Below, piece after piece: positions 55,797 through 64,000 of a DNA stretch of 64,000 nucleotides. The notes beneath the pieces were generated by a model, which was not told the origin of the DNA, made no database searches, and was given only the letters and a program-made list of their open reading frames with translations. The position numbers and the translations under genes are program-made. Source of the stretch: Torymus aiolomorphi (lineage: Eukaryota > Arthropoda > Insecta > Hymenoptera > Torymidae); the NCBI GenBank assembly GCA_036365515.1, contig CM070876.1, positions 127,603,894 through 127,667,893 of the forward strand, given 5' to 3'. The first letter of the stretch is position 1; the number at the start of each line of letters is the position of its first letter.

Positions 55797-57089
55797 GAGG
55801 GTCATTTGACAAGTACCTAGCCTCACCGCCAGATGGTGCCACTATCGCACCAGAAATACACTACAGTGCAGTATCTTCCTGTAAACGGTTACAGACGAAA
55901 TTTCAGCCGGATCGGAGTTGTAGTTTATTTTTGAGGGCGTGTGACAGCAAATGTGTCCGTTGATTTTTGAAAAAATGGAGAAAGAACAATATCGGTCGGT
56001 GATTCGATTCTTGTTTTTGGAAGGGAAATCGCGCAGTGAAATTAAAGAACGCTTGGATGCAGTGTATGGGGATGCTTCTCCTTCGATGGCGGCCGTTAAA
56101 TTTTGGTATAACGAGTTTCAACGTGGTCGTACGTCGGTTTTTGATGATCCACACCCAGGTGCTCCGAAAACAGCCACTACGGAGGAGAACGTGACAAAAA
56201 TACACGATATCGTTTTGTCAGACCGCCGATTAAAGGTGCACGAGATAGCTGCGATAGTAGGCATCTCAGAAGAACGCGTGTGGCATATCCTACATGAGAT
56301 TTTAGGCATGAGGAAGCTGTCAGCAAGGTGGGTGCCGCATTTGCTGACTGCAGACAACAAGCACATCCGTGTGACCAGTTCAGAGCAGTGTTTGGAGCTG
56401 TTTAATCGCAATCCAAAAGAGTTTTTGCTTCGTTACGTGACCGTCGACGAAACATGGATTCACTACTACACTCCAGAGACCAAGGAGCAGTCAAAACAGT
56501 GGACCTTACCCGGTGAACCTGCTCCGAAGAAGGCGAAGACGGTCCCGTCGGCCGGAAAGGTGATGGCCACTGTTTTCTAGGATTCTCAAGGTGTGATTTT
56601 TATTGACTATCTGGAGAAGGGCAAAACGGTCACAGGACAGTACTACGCCGAACTATTGAGCCGATTTGACGCCGTGTTAGAAGAAAAACGGCCCCATTTG
56701 TCTAAAAAGAAAGTGCTTTTCCACCACGACAATGCACCGGCTCACACTTCTGCACTCGCCACGGCTAAATTGGTCGAATTACGCTACGAACTGCTGCCCC
56801 ATCCACCGTATTCTCCAGATTTGGCTCCGTGCGACTTTTTTTTGTTTCCGAACCTAAAAAATTCGCTCGCCGGGAAGAGATTCCACTCCAATAACGAAAT
56901 AATCGCCGCCACGGAGGCCTATTTTGCAAACCAAGAGAAGAAATTTTTTTCAACGGGGTTAAAAAAATTGGAACACCGCTGGACCAAGTGTATTCAACTA
57001 AAAGGAGACTACATTGAAAAATAAATTTTATTTTTTGTAAAATTTTGGTGTTTTCATTTGTAGGCTAGGTACTTATCAAATGACCCTCG
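55796..57089 (+). mobile_element. mariner transposon, 1294 bp
   Basis: Terminal inverted repeats CGAGGGTCATTTGACAAGTA and complement TACTTATCAAATGACCCTCG (about 28 bp, one or two mismatches), with TA on both flanks. It has a single transposase gene and the usual mariner length. Confidence 0.95.
55975..57024 (+). pseudogene. mariner transposase (DD34D) with one amber stop
   Basis: Start chosen at MEKEQYRSVIRF (55975), which begins the family's N-terminal helix-turn-helix. Residues 1-110 bind the TIR (GKSRSEIKERLDAVYGDASP, FQRGRTSVFDDPHPGAPKT, ISEERVWHILHEILGM). Catalytic acids: VDETWIHYY near 160; HHDNAPAH; and SPDLAPCDFFLF, with 34 residues between the second and third Asp, the mariner DD34D signature. 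A TAG at 56578-56580 stands where Trp is expected (TVF-DSQGVIF); the frame is otherwise open for about 350 codons to 57024. It would cut and paste the element at TA sites. Confidence 0.93.
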
Positions 57090-57103
57090 TATATATATAT
57101 TTC

Positions 57104-57234
57104 TCGAAAGGGGTTTATGCGGCCCGTCCTAGAGTTTGTAACTCCAGGGTCCATTATTTCTTTAGTCACTTGCCATAGGGAACTCTCGGCTGTAGGTACT
57201 AATATACAGGGTTGGGCTCCATAAACCCAGATAA

Positions 57235-57241
<7 letters not shown>
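57104..57241 (-). repeat. Core-and-phrase repeat family, copy 1
   Basis: Contains the 24-base core on the minus strand (GTGACTAAAGAAATAATGGA, 57150-57169), flanked by inverted phrases GGGGTTTATG (57110) and CCATAAACCC (57217). Also ATACAGGG and GTAGGTACTAATATACAG. Ends at a (TA)n tract. Homologous to 61365-61500. Confidence 0.75.

Positions 57242-57289
<48 letters not shown>
57242..57289. repeat. (TA)n tract, about 48 bp
   Basis: Between core-and-phrase copy 1 and the left end of the half-site element. Confidence 0.95.
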
Positions 57290-57292
<3 letters not shown>

Positions 57293-58796
57293 GGTGTGCC
57301 AAAAGTTCCGGGACGGCCAGTTATCTCAGCGGGAATGCATTTTCAGAAAAAATGTTTCATACAGAAGATGTAGGATTTTTCCCTGGCTATCTGATGGTGA
57401 CCTTGAATTTGACCTTGGGCTTGACCTTCAAGGTCATTTGAAGGTCAAGTCGAATTTTTTAAATGGGAACCCTCCTTTTTTATTGCGCAAACCGAAAGAG
57501 GGAAAAATTCTCTTTCCAACGATATAAGACACATATGCGGTCAAATGTGATCTAGAGGTCGTTTCAAGGTCAAGTCGGTAAAATGAGGTCAAATTGATCT
57601 TGGGCAGTCCAAAGCATAGAAACTAAGGGCGTTGGGAAAAAACTTTCCATACGAAAGTTTCCGCAAATCGAATGGAGCATCTGATGGTGACCATGAATTT
57701 GACCTTGGGCTTGACTTTCAAGGTCATTTAAAGGTCAAGTCGAATTTTTGAATGGGAACCCTCTTTTTGTTGCAGAAATGCGGGAAAACTTACCTTTCCA
57801 GGGGTGTAAGATACATACGGGGTTAAAAGTGAGCCGAAGGTCATTTGAAGGTCAACGTTCTTATACTCCGATCATCTGGACACCCCATCGAATTTCGTGT
57901 ATCAGGGCGTTAAAAAACATTTTTTGTGCAAACGTTTCTGGATCAAAACCCAGACCTGGGATCTGGCTAATCACCGCTGACCTTGGAACGACCTTGGGTC
58001 GACCCAACGGGGCAAACCGACCCCAGATACGGGTTCAGCGACCCCGAAAACCCATGGGTCCGTGGTTTCAAGCACCTTCTGCAATTCCTTCTGGTTTGAT
58101 CTTGGAACGACCTTGGGTCGACCCAACGGGGCAAACCGACCCCAGATACGGGTTCAGCGACCCCGAAAACCCATGGGTCCGTGGTTTTAAGTACCTTCTG
58201 CAATTCCTTCTAGTTTGACCTTGGAACGACCTTGGGTCGATCCAGCGGGGCAAACCGATCCCAGATACGGGTTCAGCGACCCCGAAAACCCATGGGTCCG
58301 TGGCCCGCATTTCTGCAACAAAAAGAGGGTTCCCATTCAAAAAATTCGACTTGACATTCAAATGACCTTGAAGGTCAAGCCCAAGGTCAAATTCAAGGTC
58401 ACCATCAGATGCTCCATTCGATTTGCGGAAACTTTCGTATGGAAAGTTTTTTCCCAACGCCCTTAGTTTCCATGCTATGGAATGCCAAAGATCAATTTGA
58501 CCTCATTTTACCGACTTGACCTTGAAACGACCTCTAGATCACATTTGACCCCTTATGTATCTTATATCGGTGGAAAGAGAATTTTTCCCTCTTTCGGTTT
58601 CCGCAATAAAAAATGGGGCTTCCCATTTAAAAAATTCGACTTGACCTTCAAATGACCTTGAAGGTCAAGCCCAAGGTCAAATTCAAGGTCACCATCAGAT
58701 AGCCAGGGAAAAATCCTACATCTTTTGTATGAAACATTTTTTCCGAAAATGCATTCCCGCTGAGATAACTGGCCGTCCCGGAACTTTTGACACACC

Positions 58797-58799
<3 letters not shown>
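57290..58799. mobile_element. Fold-back DNA transposon rich in AGGTCA half-sites, 1510 bp
   Basis: Ends CAGGGTGTGCCAAAAGTTCC and complement, in (TA)n flanks, so probably a TA target. The inverted arms are about 500 bp (57290-57835 and 58310-58799). They contain many TCAAGGTCA / TGACCTTGA words. Central part: three 119-bp tandem units. No transposase. Frames on both strands are shadows. Confidence 0.88.
57981..58312. repeat. 119-bp tandem repeats, three units
   Basis: CTTGGAACGACCTTGGGTCGA recurs at 57982, 58101 and 58220; each unit contains ACCCCGAAAACCCATGGGTC. Nearly identical units, so recently amplified. Confidence 0.92.

Positions 58800-58877
<78 letters not shown>
58800..58877. repeat. 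(TA)n tract, about 78 bp
   Basis: Right flank of the half-site element. Confidence 0.95.
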
Positions 58878-58881
<4 letters not shown>

Positions 58882-58954
58882 TCATTATACGGTATTTTGA
58901 GGATTTCATAAAGAATTTGTACAATAGTGGTGACACAAATATAAACATTGTTAT

Positions 58955-59224
58955 AAACAACCAATAAACAAGCGCGTGACTAAAGAAATAATGACCCTAA
59001 GGTTATTGACTAACACCACGACGCCTGCGGCGCCCGCTTTTACGGAAAAATATCACGGAATTTCCGAAATCGATGTATTAACACACTGTTGTGGAAACCA
59101 CTGAAAAATCCTCAAAATGCCTCTCGAGTGCTTTGGACTTTTGAGGAGACTCCTCAAAATGCCTACAAAATCCTCAATATTCGGTATATATGACTTATAT
59201 AATCCTCAAAATGCGTCCCAGATG

Positions 59225-59227
<3 letters not shown>
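58955..59227 (+). repeat. Core-and-phrase repeat family, copy 3
   Basis: Core GTGACTAAAGAAATAATGACC at 58976-58996. It is followed by repeated phrases CCTCAAAATGCC at 59113, 59155 and 59207 (variants), one CCTCAATATT, and one inverted TTTTGAGGAG. Ends at a (TA)n tract. Confidence 0.65.

Positions 59228-59308
<81 letters not shown>
59228..59308. repeat. (TA)n tract, about 81 bp
   Basis: Follows core-and-phrase copy 3. Confidence 0.95.
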
Positions 59309-59311
<3 letters not shown>

Positions 59312-60063
59312 TATTTCTTATAAAATGGCCTAAGATATAATTTGCCTTATAGCCTTATTTTACTCACAGATATAGCATTTTCAATTTTTTGTCATTGGCG
59401 AAACTTTTTGAGAAACCCATTCCGTGGATTTTCATGGAACAAGGCCTAAATTTCTCGAAGCAAATAATTTGTAAATACTGAAAACCACAAAAAAAAAACA
59501 TAAAAATTCATAAAATTCACGAATTAAAAGTATTTTTTTCAATAAAAAAAGTATCAGTTGTCACAGATTTTCTCTGGGATTGATAGACCAAATGAGCTGA
59601 AATTTTTTGAAGACCTTCAATTGTTTTTTTACAATCTGAGCGTGGCAGAATTCGGAATATTTATAATTATTTTAAACCATTAATTAGATTTTCCATTCGA
59701 ATCTAAATAGAAAATCTCATTAATCGTGCAAAATAATTATAAATATTCAGCTTTACAGAAATCTGCTAGGCTCAGCTTGTGAAAAATATTTTAGGAAGAT
59801 GTCCAAGAAATTTCAGCTCATTTGGTATATCGCTTCCAGATAAAATCTAAGAGAACTGAGCCAATGTACTAAAATAGTATTAAAATCAAATGGATATTAC
59901 AAACGTGCAAATTAAGATAGAGGAGTCTTTCAGGATTTAAAATATCTATTTTTATGTGTATTTTAAATACGTAGTATTGTTTTTAATATATGCATAAAAC
60001 AAAAGATACTGGACTAATTGAAGGAAATCTTATTTTTTCAGTCTTTAACTAAGACTTTTCCCC
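59309..60063. mobile_element. Inverted-repeat element with a TTAA right end, left end damaged
   Basis: Arms of about 140 bp pair between 59545-59695 and 59712-59860 (ACCAAATGAGCTGAAATTT and its complement; AATATTTATAATTATTTT and its complement). The right end TCTTTAACTAAGACTTTTCCCC followed by TTAA (60064-60067) resembles the right end of the element at 31412-33515. No matching left end; the (TA)n tract begins there. Confidence 0.6.
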
Positions 60064-60067
60064 TTAA

Positions 60068-60279
60068 GTACTACAAATTTCATTATATACTTCATACTTA
60101 AAAATAGCAGGAATGATAAAGAGAAGTTAGTATTCTCACCCTAGCCAAAAATATATAGTATCAAAATTAAAATTAATTTTTAAATCAAAGCGGCATATAC
60201 GGTATAGTGCAGAAGAACATTATAGGTTTCGTGTCTCTCAGAAAGCTACTATTGGAGATCCTGCTAAAAAAATCAGATG
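60068..60279. other. No gene seen
   Basis: AT-rich DNA of about 210 bases between the TTAA end and the short repeat at 60280. Confidence 0.4.
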
Positions 60280-60328
60280 CAAACTCAGCTGCAAACTCAG
60301 CTGCGAACTCAGCTGCGAAATCAGCTAT
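60280..60328. repeat. 12-bp tandem repeats, four units
   Basis: CAAACTCAGCTG twice, then CGAACTCAGCTG and CGAAATCAGCTA. Each unit carries an AGCTG box. Confidence 0.85.
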
Positions 60329-60681
60329 GATTCTGGCCGCATATCGCAGGTGAAGTTACGATTCTAATTTTATAAATATATATTGGTGAAAATATCTACT
60401 ATATAAATAAATGCGTTTATTTAATGCCTACTTCAACAATATGACACTTTATTTTAATATATAATTGTAATAATATAAATTTAATTAGAACAGTAGGTTA
60501 ACAGATAAAGACAAAGACAATTTTATTAGAAAAAACCTTTATTAATGAAAAATATTTTGCTTCCTCAAAGAGGAAGCTTTGTAACGGTGAAAAAAAATTT
60601 TTGAAACAAAAAATGTTCAAAAATATGTTTTAAGACTTTTGGCTCTAAAATCCGTTGTTTTTCATAAAAAAATTTTCATGA
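60329..60681. other. No gene seen
   Basis: AT-rich; small hairpin CTTCCTCAAAGAGGAAG near 60560. Confidence 0.4.
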
Positions 60682-60792
60682 GTGTATGTGTGTTGGTGGG
60701 TGCGTGCGTGCATGCGTGTGTGTGTGTGTGTGGGTGTGGGTGTGGGAGTTGGTGTGGGTGTGGGTGTGGGTGTGGGTGTGTGTGTGTGTGTG
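60682..60792. repeat. (GT)n / (GGTGTG)n microsatellite
   Basis: GTGTGT runs around GGTGTGGGTGTG units. Val/Trp/Gly and His/Thr frames are artefacts. Confidence 0.95.
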
Positions 60793-61029
60793 CCTATGCA
60801 GACATGTCTGCATAAGTCCCCATCCGTTACAGTCAGGCGTCCGCGTAAGTACCCTTTCCATTAAGACTGTGTCTGCACAAGTCACGCTTGGCTAAATAAA
60901 TAATCCCTCTCTAATGCTGACACGAAAAATGTCTTGCAAAAGTCAAATAATGTTTTCATAAGTATCGTTCCCATTAAGGATGCGTCCGCATAAGTAACCT
61001 TTCAGATATTTATACATACATACATATAT
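60793..61029. other. No gene seen
   Basis: Loosely repeated words GTC(T/C)GCA(C/T)AAGT at about 60806, 60870 and 60987 suggest a decayed tandem repeat. Confidence 0.35.
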
Positions 61030-61269
61030 ATACATATAAATATGAAATTCTGGAAGTTTGAGGATTATATTCAGCACCCGCTTGGAAGTTTGAGGGGTTA
61101 TGGGAAGTTTGAGGAGCCTCCTCAAACTTCCAATCTATATATTCAGCATCCGAGCGGAAGTTTGAGGGGTTTTCTAGAGTCTATTTGTCTAGAGTCGGTA
61201 ACCTGAGGGTTATTATTTCTTTAGCCACTCTGACCGACCGGGGTTGAGCTCCTCAAACTTACTAGCCTC

Positions 61270-61274
<5 letters not shown>
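61030..61274 (-). repeat. Core-and-phrase repeat family, copy 2
   Basis: Core on the minus strand (GTGGCTAAAGAAATAATAAC, 61210-61229). Phrase GGAAGTTTGAGG occurs four times forward (61051, 61084, 61103, 61155) and CCTCAAACTT twice inverted (61118, 61251). A perfect short palindrome GGAAGTTTGAGGAG plus complement lies at 61103-61131. Ends at a (TA)n tract. Confidence 0.7.

Positions 61275-61357
<83 letters not shown>
61275..61357. repeat. (TA)n tract, about 83 bp
   Basis: Between core-and-phrase copies 2 and 4. Confidence 0.95.
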
Positions 61358-61359
<2 letters not shown>

Positions 61360-61582
61360 AGTCCACTTATGGCACCCGACCCTGTATATTAGTACCTACA
61401 GCCCAGAGTTTGCCTATAGTGCCTGGCTAAAGAAATAATGGACCCTGAGAGTATAGACTCTAGATCGGATGCCATAAACCGGGGAGAACGAATAAATTAT
61501 GGCGGCCTGAGCAAATAAACTTTTTCGGAGCACATAAACCGACATACACTTAAAATCGGGTGCCATAAACCAACCTAGACAT
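61358..61582 (+). repeat. Core-and-phrase repeat family, copy 4
   Basis: Core CTGGCTAAAGAAATAATGGA at 61423-61442. Phrase GCCATAAACC at 61471 and 61562, CACATAAACC at 61531, and inverted TTATGGC at 61367 and 61498. Shares CCTGTATATTAGTACCTACA with copy 1. Confidence 0.75.
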
Positions 61583-61590
61583 ATATATAT

Positions 61591-61646
<56 letters not shown>
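61583..61646. repeat. (TA)n tract, about 64 bp, imperfect
   Basis: Contains ATACATACAT near its start. Confidence 0.9.
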
Positions 61647-61648
<2 letters not shown>

Positions 61649-61686
61649 TACTATACTATATAGTTGTAAGCTGAATTGAGTCGTTA

Positions 61687-61842
61687 ACCCTCCGCGTCCC
61701 TCCACGTCCCTCCGCGTCCCTCCGCGTCCCTGCGCGTCCCTCCGCGTCCCTCCGCGTCCCACCATGTCCCTCCGCAAAAAGGGTCTTGTCCCTCCGCATC
61801 CCTCCGCGTCCCTCCGCATTGTCCCTCCGCATTGTCCCTCTA
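61687..61842. repeat. 10-bp minisatellite (CTCCGCGTCC)n
   Basis: About 13 units, several with insertions (CTCCGCATTGTCC twice, one with AAAAAGGGTCTTG). Strand-asymmetric: C-rich on plus. Arg/Gly frames on minus are artefacts. Confidence 0.92.
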
Positions 61843-61846
61843 ATGA

Positions 61847-62317
61847 CAACTATCTGTGATGCAGAAGACACTTCCGTCGACAACTTTTGCATCGCTCCGT
61901 TGTCAATTCTCCACCTCGATACACAAATAACAGGTTGCTTTCTGAAAAAAAACTATGCCACCCTCCTGCTATCAGCGCAAGAAGCGCGTTCGCGCATTTA
62001 TTATAATGCGCGCCTTTTCTCCGCAATTAACGAGACCAATTAATTACAGAGCAACTTTTTGAAAGGAAACTTCTTAATTATTCAAATCAAGGATAACGTC
62101 AAACTCACGCGAGTGCAGCGCGGCGTATGCGCATTCATTGGACAGTTCAATTACAAGTCGAACGCTGCCCGTATTTTTTCTTCCCAAAGAAAAGTGCAGC
62201 AACTGCAAACAGAGCATGAGAAAATGGCGAGAGACGGATTGAGTACCTTCGTTAGTTCTTTCTCTCCCCCTCTCTCTATCTCTCTTTTCTTCTCTCTCTC
62301 TTTCTCTTATATACATA
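61847..62317. other. No gene recognised
   Basis: Mixed composition; a (CT)n-rich stretch at 62255-62310 adjoins the MITE. Short frames only. Confidence 0.35.
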
Positions 62318-62588
62318 AACTGAAAAAAATTTGGCACTCCAGCTGACCCAATGAGTGCATACGCTATGCCGAAAGTAGGGTCGAATGTTGTACCGCTGTT
62401 CGGCACATCTCCTGCCCCGTACTGGCATAGCGCCTGTCCCGTAAAAGCGTCGCGCGTCCCGTACTGGCACAGCGTTTGTCCCGAACGGGACAAACGCTGT
62501 GCCAAAAGTGGGTGGTCTGACACACGCAGCGAAGGGAGCGCTGACGAACTGTGATGGAAACAAACGCCGTGCCAAATTTTTTTCAGTG
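62318..62588. mobile_element. 271-bp MITE with central palindrome, copy 2
   Basis: Ends (A)ACTGAAAAAAATTTGGCAC and complement, TA flanks. The central 38-base palindrome has AA at its centre where copy 1 (17180-17450) has TT. Confidence 0.88.
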
Positions 62589-63041
62589 TATAGTGTAGGA
62601 GAGGCGTTGCCGAGCTCATCCTCGAACATCTCGCGTCATCATCCTTTTCTACGTTAAAAGTAAATAAACAGAAATGTAGTAAAAATAAAAATTTAGAGTA
62701 TGAATCATATTTTGGTAGTATGAGTTATGTTTGTAAATTTTGTTCGGCAGCATATTGGAAAGAAGAAAATAATAAATAAATTTGTTGTAGTAAGGGTAAA
62801 ATAATTTTGTCTCCGCTAAGTATATATAATAAAACACTAAAGAATCTATTATTATATGATAATAATTTTCGAACTTTAATCAGGTATTATAACTTATTTT
62901 GCTTTGCTACATTTAGTAAAATACGAAAAGAAGAAAGCTATTTATAATTTAAAAATTCAAAGACAAGTTTGTCATATAACGCCAAATACTTTATTACCAA
63001 AAAAAATGCAGAACCTTCGTGTGGTCAATTATATATATATA
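62589..63041. other. No gene seen
   Basis: AT-rich DNA after the MITE, with nothing recognisable. Confidence 0.4.
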
Positions 63042-63790
63042 CAGCGTGTCCAAAAAGTCTGGAAACACCCAAATAATTTCTCAGCTGAATTACTATTGGA
63101 AAATGTTAAGGTCGCCTTTGTAGTAATTTTTTACGAGGAATCCAATGGTGACCTTGGATTCGACCTTGGACCTCATTTTTGAGGTTATTTCAAGGTCAAC
63201 CTCATTTTTTTAAATGGTAACCCCTATTTTTTATAGCGGAATCTGAAAGAGCGGAAAATTTTACGTCCGGATATGTATTAAGGTATGAGGTTGAGGTTGC
63301 CCCCAGAGGTCAAATTGAGGTCAAAGTATGATTTCTTAAAAATTTCGCGAGTTCAGTGGTAAAACAAAACAAACAAAGGTAAGGTTTGGTAAGTTCGAAC
63401 GAAGACTTGAAGGTGACCTCTGATACGACCTTGAACCTCATTTTGAGCCTCATTTTTGAGGTTATTTCGAGGTCAACCTCATTTTTTTAAATGGTAACCC
63501 CTATTTTTTTAGCGGAATCGGAAAGAGTGTGAAACTTTACGTCCAAACATGTACTCAGAACATAGTTCAAGAAGGACCTTGACGTTCATTTGAAGGTCAT
63601 TTAAACTTAATGACGGTCTGATCTTGTGTAAACTTTTTATCACACTGAGCGAGGTTAATTCTTTAGTAGTTTTCAACGAGAAATCTAATGGTGACCTTGA
63701 CATTGTCCTTAAAAGTCATGTCAAGTTCAATTTTTTACATTTAGCGTTACCCAGGAACAACGACGTGGACGTAGTAAAATCTGTTCCCTT
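63042..63790. mobile_element. Second half-site-rich element, partial
   Basis: Starts ACAGCGTGTCCAAAAAGTCT after a short TA run, like CAGGGTGTGCCAAAAG at 57290. The body has many GGTGACCTTG, AAGGTCAACCTC and GAGGTCAA words, and two diverged internal copies (63115-63270 and 63400-63545). No right end in the window. Confidence 0.6.
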
Positions 63791-63910
63791 TGGGGTGCTT
63801 GATTTACGTGAGTCCCCTTGCCTCTCACGATGGGATGCTTGATTTACGTGAGTCCCCTTGCCTCTCACGATGGGGCGCTTGATTTACGTGAGTCCCCTTG
63901 CCTCTCACAT
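63791..63910. repeat. 40-bp tandem repeats, three units
   Basis: GCTTGATTTACGTGAGTCCC starts at 63797, 63837 and 63877, exactly 40 bases apart, with one or two differences per unit. Confidence 0.95.
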
Positions 63911-64000
63911 TTGATTTTTTTAAACAGTATAACATCTTATTTCAAGTGCTCGAACTGTTCTCCATTCATTTCTTGACAGTAACCTAATCGATGATAGAAA

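Noticed and set aside
60676..60885. His-Thr repeat protein
   Set aside because: Translation of a (GT)n microsatellite.
61656..61892. Arg/Gly-rich protein on the minus strand
   Set aside because: Translation of the 10-bp minisatellite.

Overview
The window is eukaryotic, AT-rich and almost entirely repetitive. It most plausibly comes from an insect. The evidence is one exon of the host gene talin with an invertebrate-type C-terminal tail, Penelope-like elements (PLEs) with hammerhead ribozymes, Ty1/copia and Ty3/gypsy elements, a CR1-like non-LTR element, a mariner, and many palindromic MITEs. A hymenopteran is my best guess, but that is inference. There are no bacterial operons, no CRISPR arrays and no convincing standard RNA gene.

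Layout. 0-2.3 kb: a PLE (family C) broken into inverted halves, interrupted by a 516-bp palindromic transposon and followed by a hammerhead ribozyme. 2.3-18.7 kb: a second PLE family (A) as a head-to-head inverted pair. The plus copy has been hit by a copia element (5071-14763, itself holding a CR1-like element), a 149-bp TTAA MITE, and a 1.36-kb TA-flanked DNA transposon that holds a 271-bp MITE. 19-22 kb: a PLE reverse transcriptase scrap ending in a perfect 73-bp-arm palindrome, a worn hammerhead motif and three 323-bp tandem repeats. 22-36 kb: one satellite/minisatellite locus split by a 9-kb Ty3/gypsy element with 990-bp LTRs and by a 2.1-kb TTAA element, followed by ~163-, ~206-241- and 144-bp tandem arrays. 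36-40.5 kb: a tRNA-like sequence, two more palindromic elements and unrecognised DNA. 40.5-46.6 kb: a long-arm fold-back element split by a third PLE (B) with two hammerhead motifs and a 13-bp target duplication. 46.98-48.39 kb: the last exon of talin on the minus strand, the only host coding sequence I recognise. 48.4-64 kb: no further talin exon, so probably a talin intron of more than 15 kb. It is filled with a TIR element carrying a Cys-rich coding remnant, a young copia (50458-55719), a mariner with one stop codon (55796-57089), an element packed with AGGTCA-type half-sites (57290-58799), a four-copy family built around a 24-base core next to long (TA)n tracts, minisatellites, and a second copy of the 271-bp MITE.

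Functionally there is one host protein, talin: an actin-binding C-terminal domain plus a disordered tail containing an NPTY motif. Everything else is mobile DNA. Lesion counts and LTR divergence suggest an order of age: copia-2 and the mariner are young, PLE-B is intermediate, and copia-1, the gypsy element and PLE-A are old. The most unusual signals are five hammerhead motifs of two core types in PLE context, two palindromic families that share a subterminal motif and ATAT flanks, the core-plus-phrase family at 57-61.6 kb, the nuclear-receptor half-site transposon, and the NPTY motif in talin's tail.
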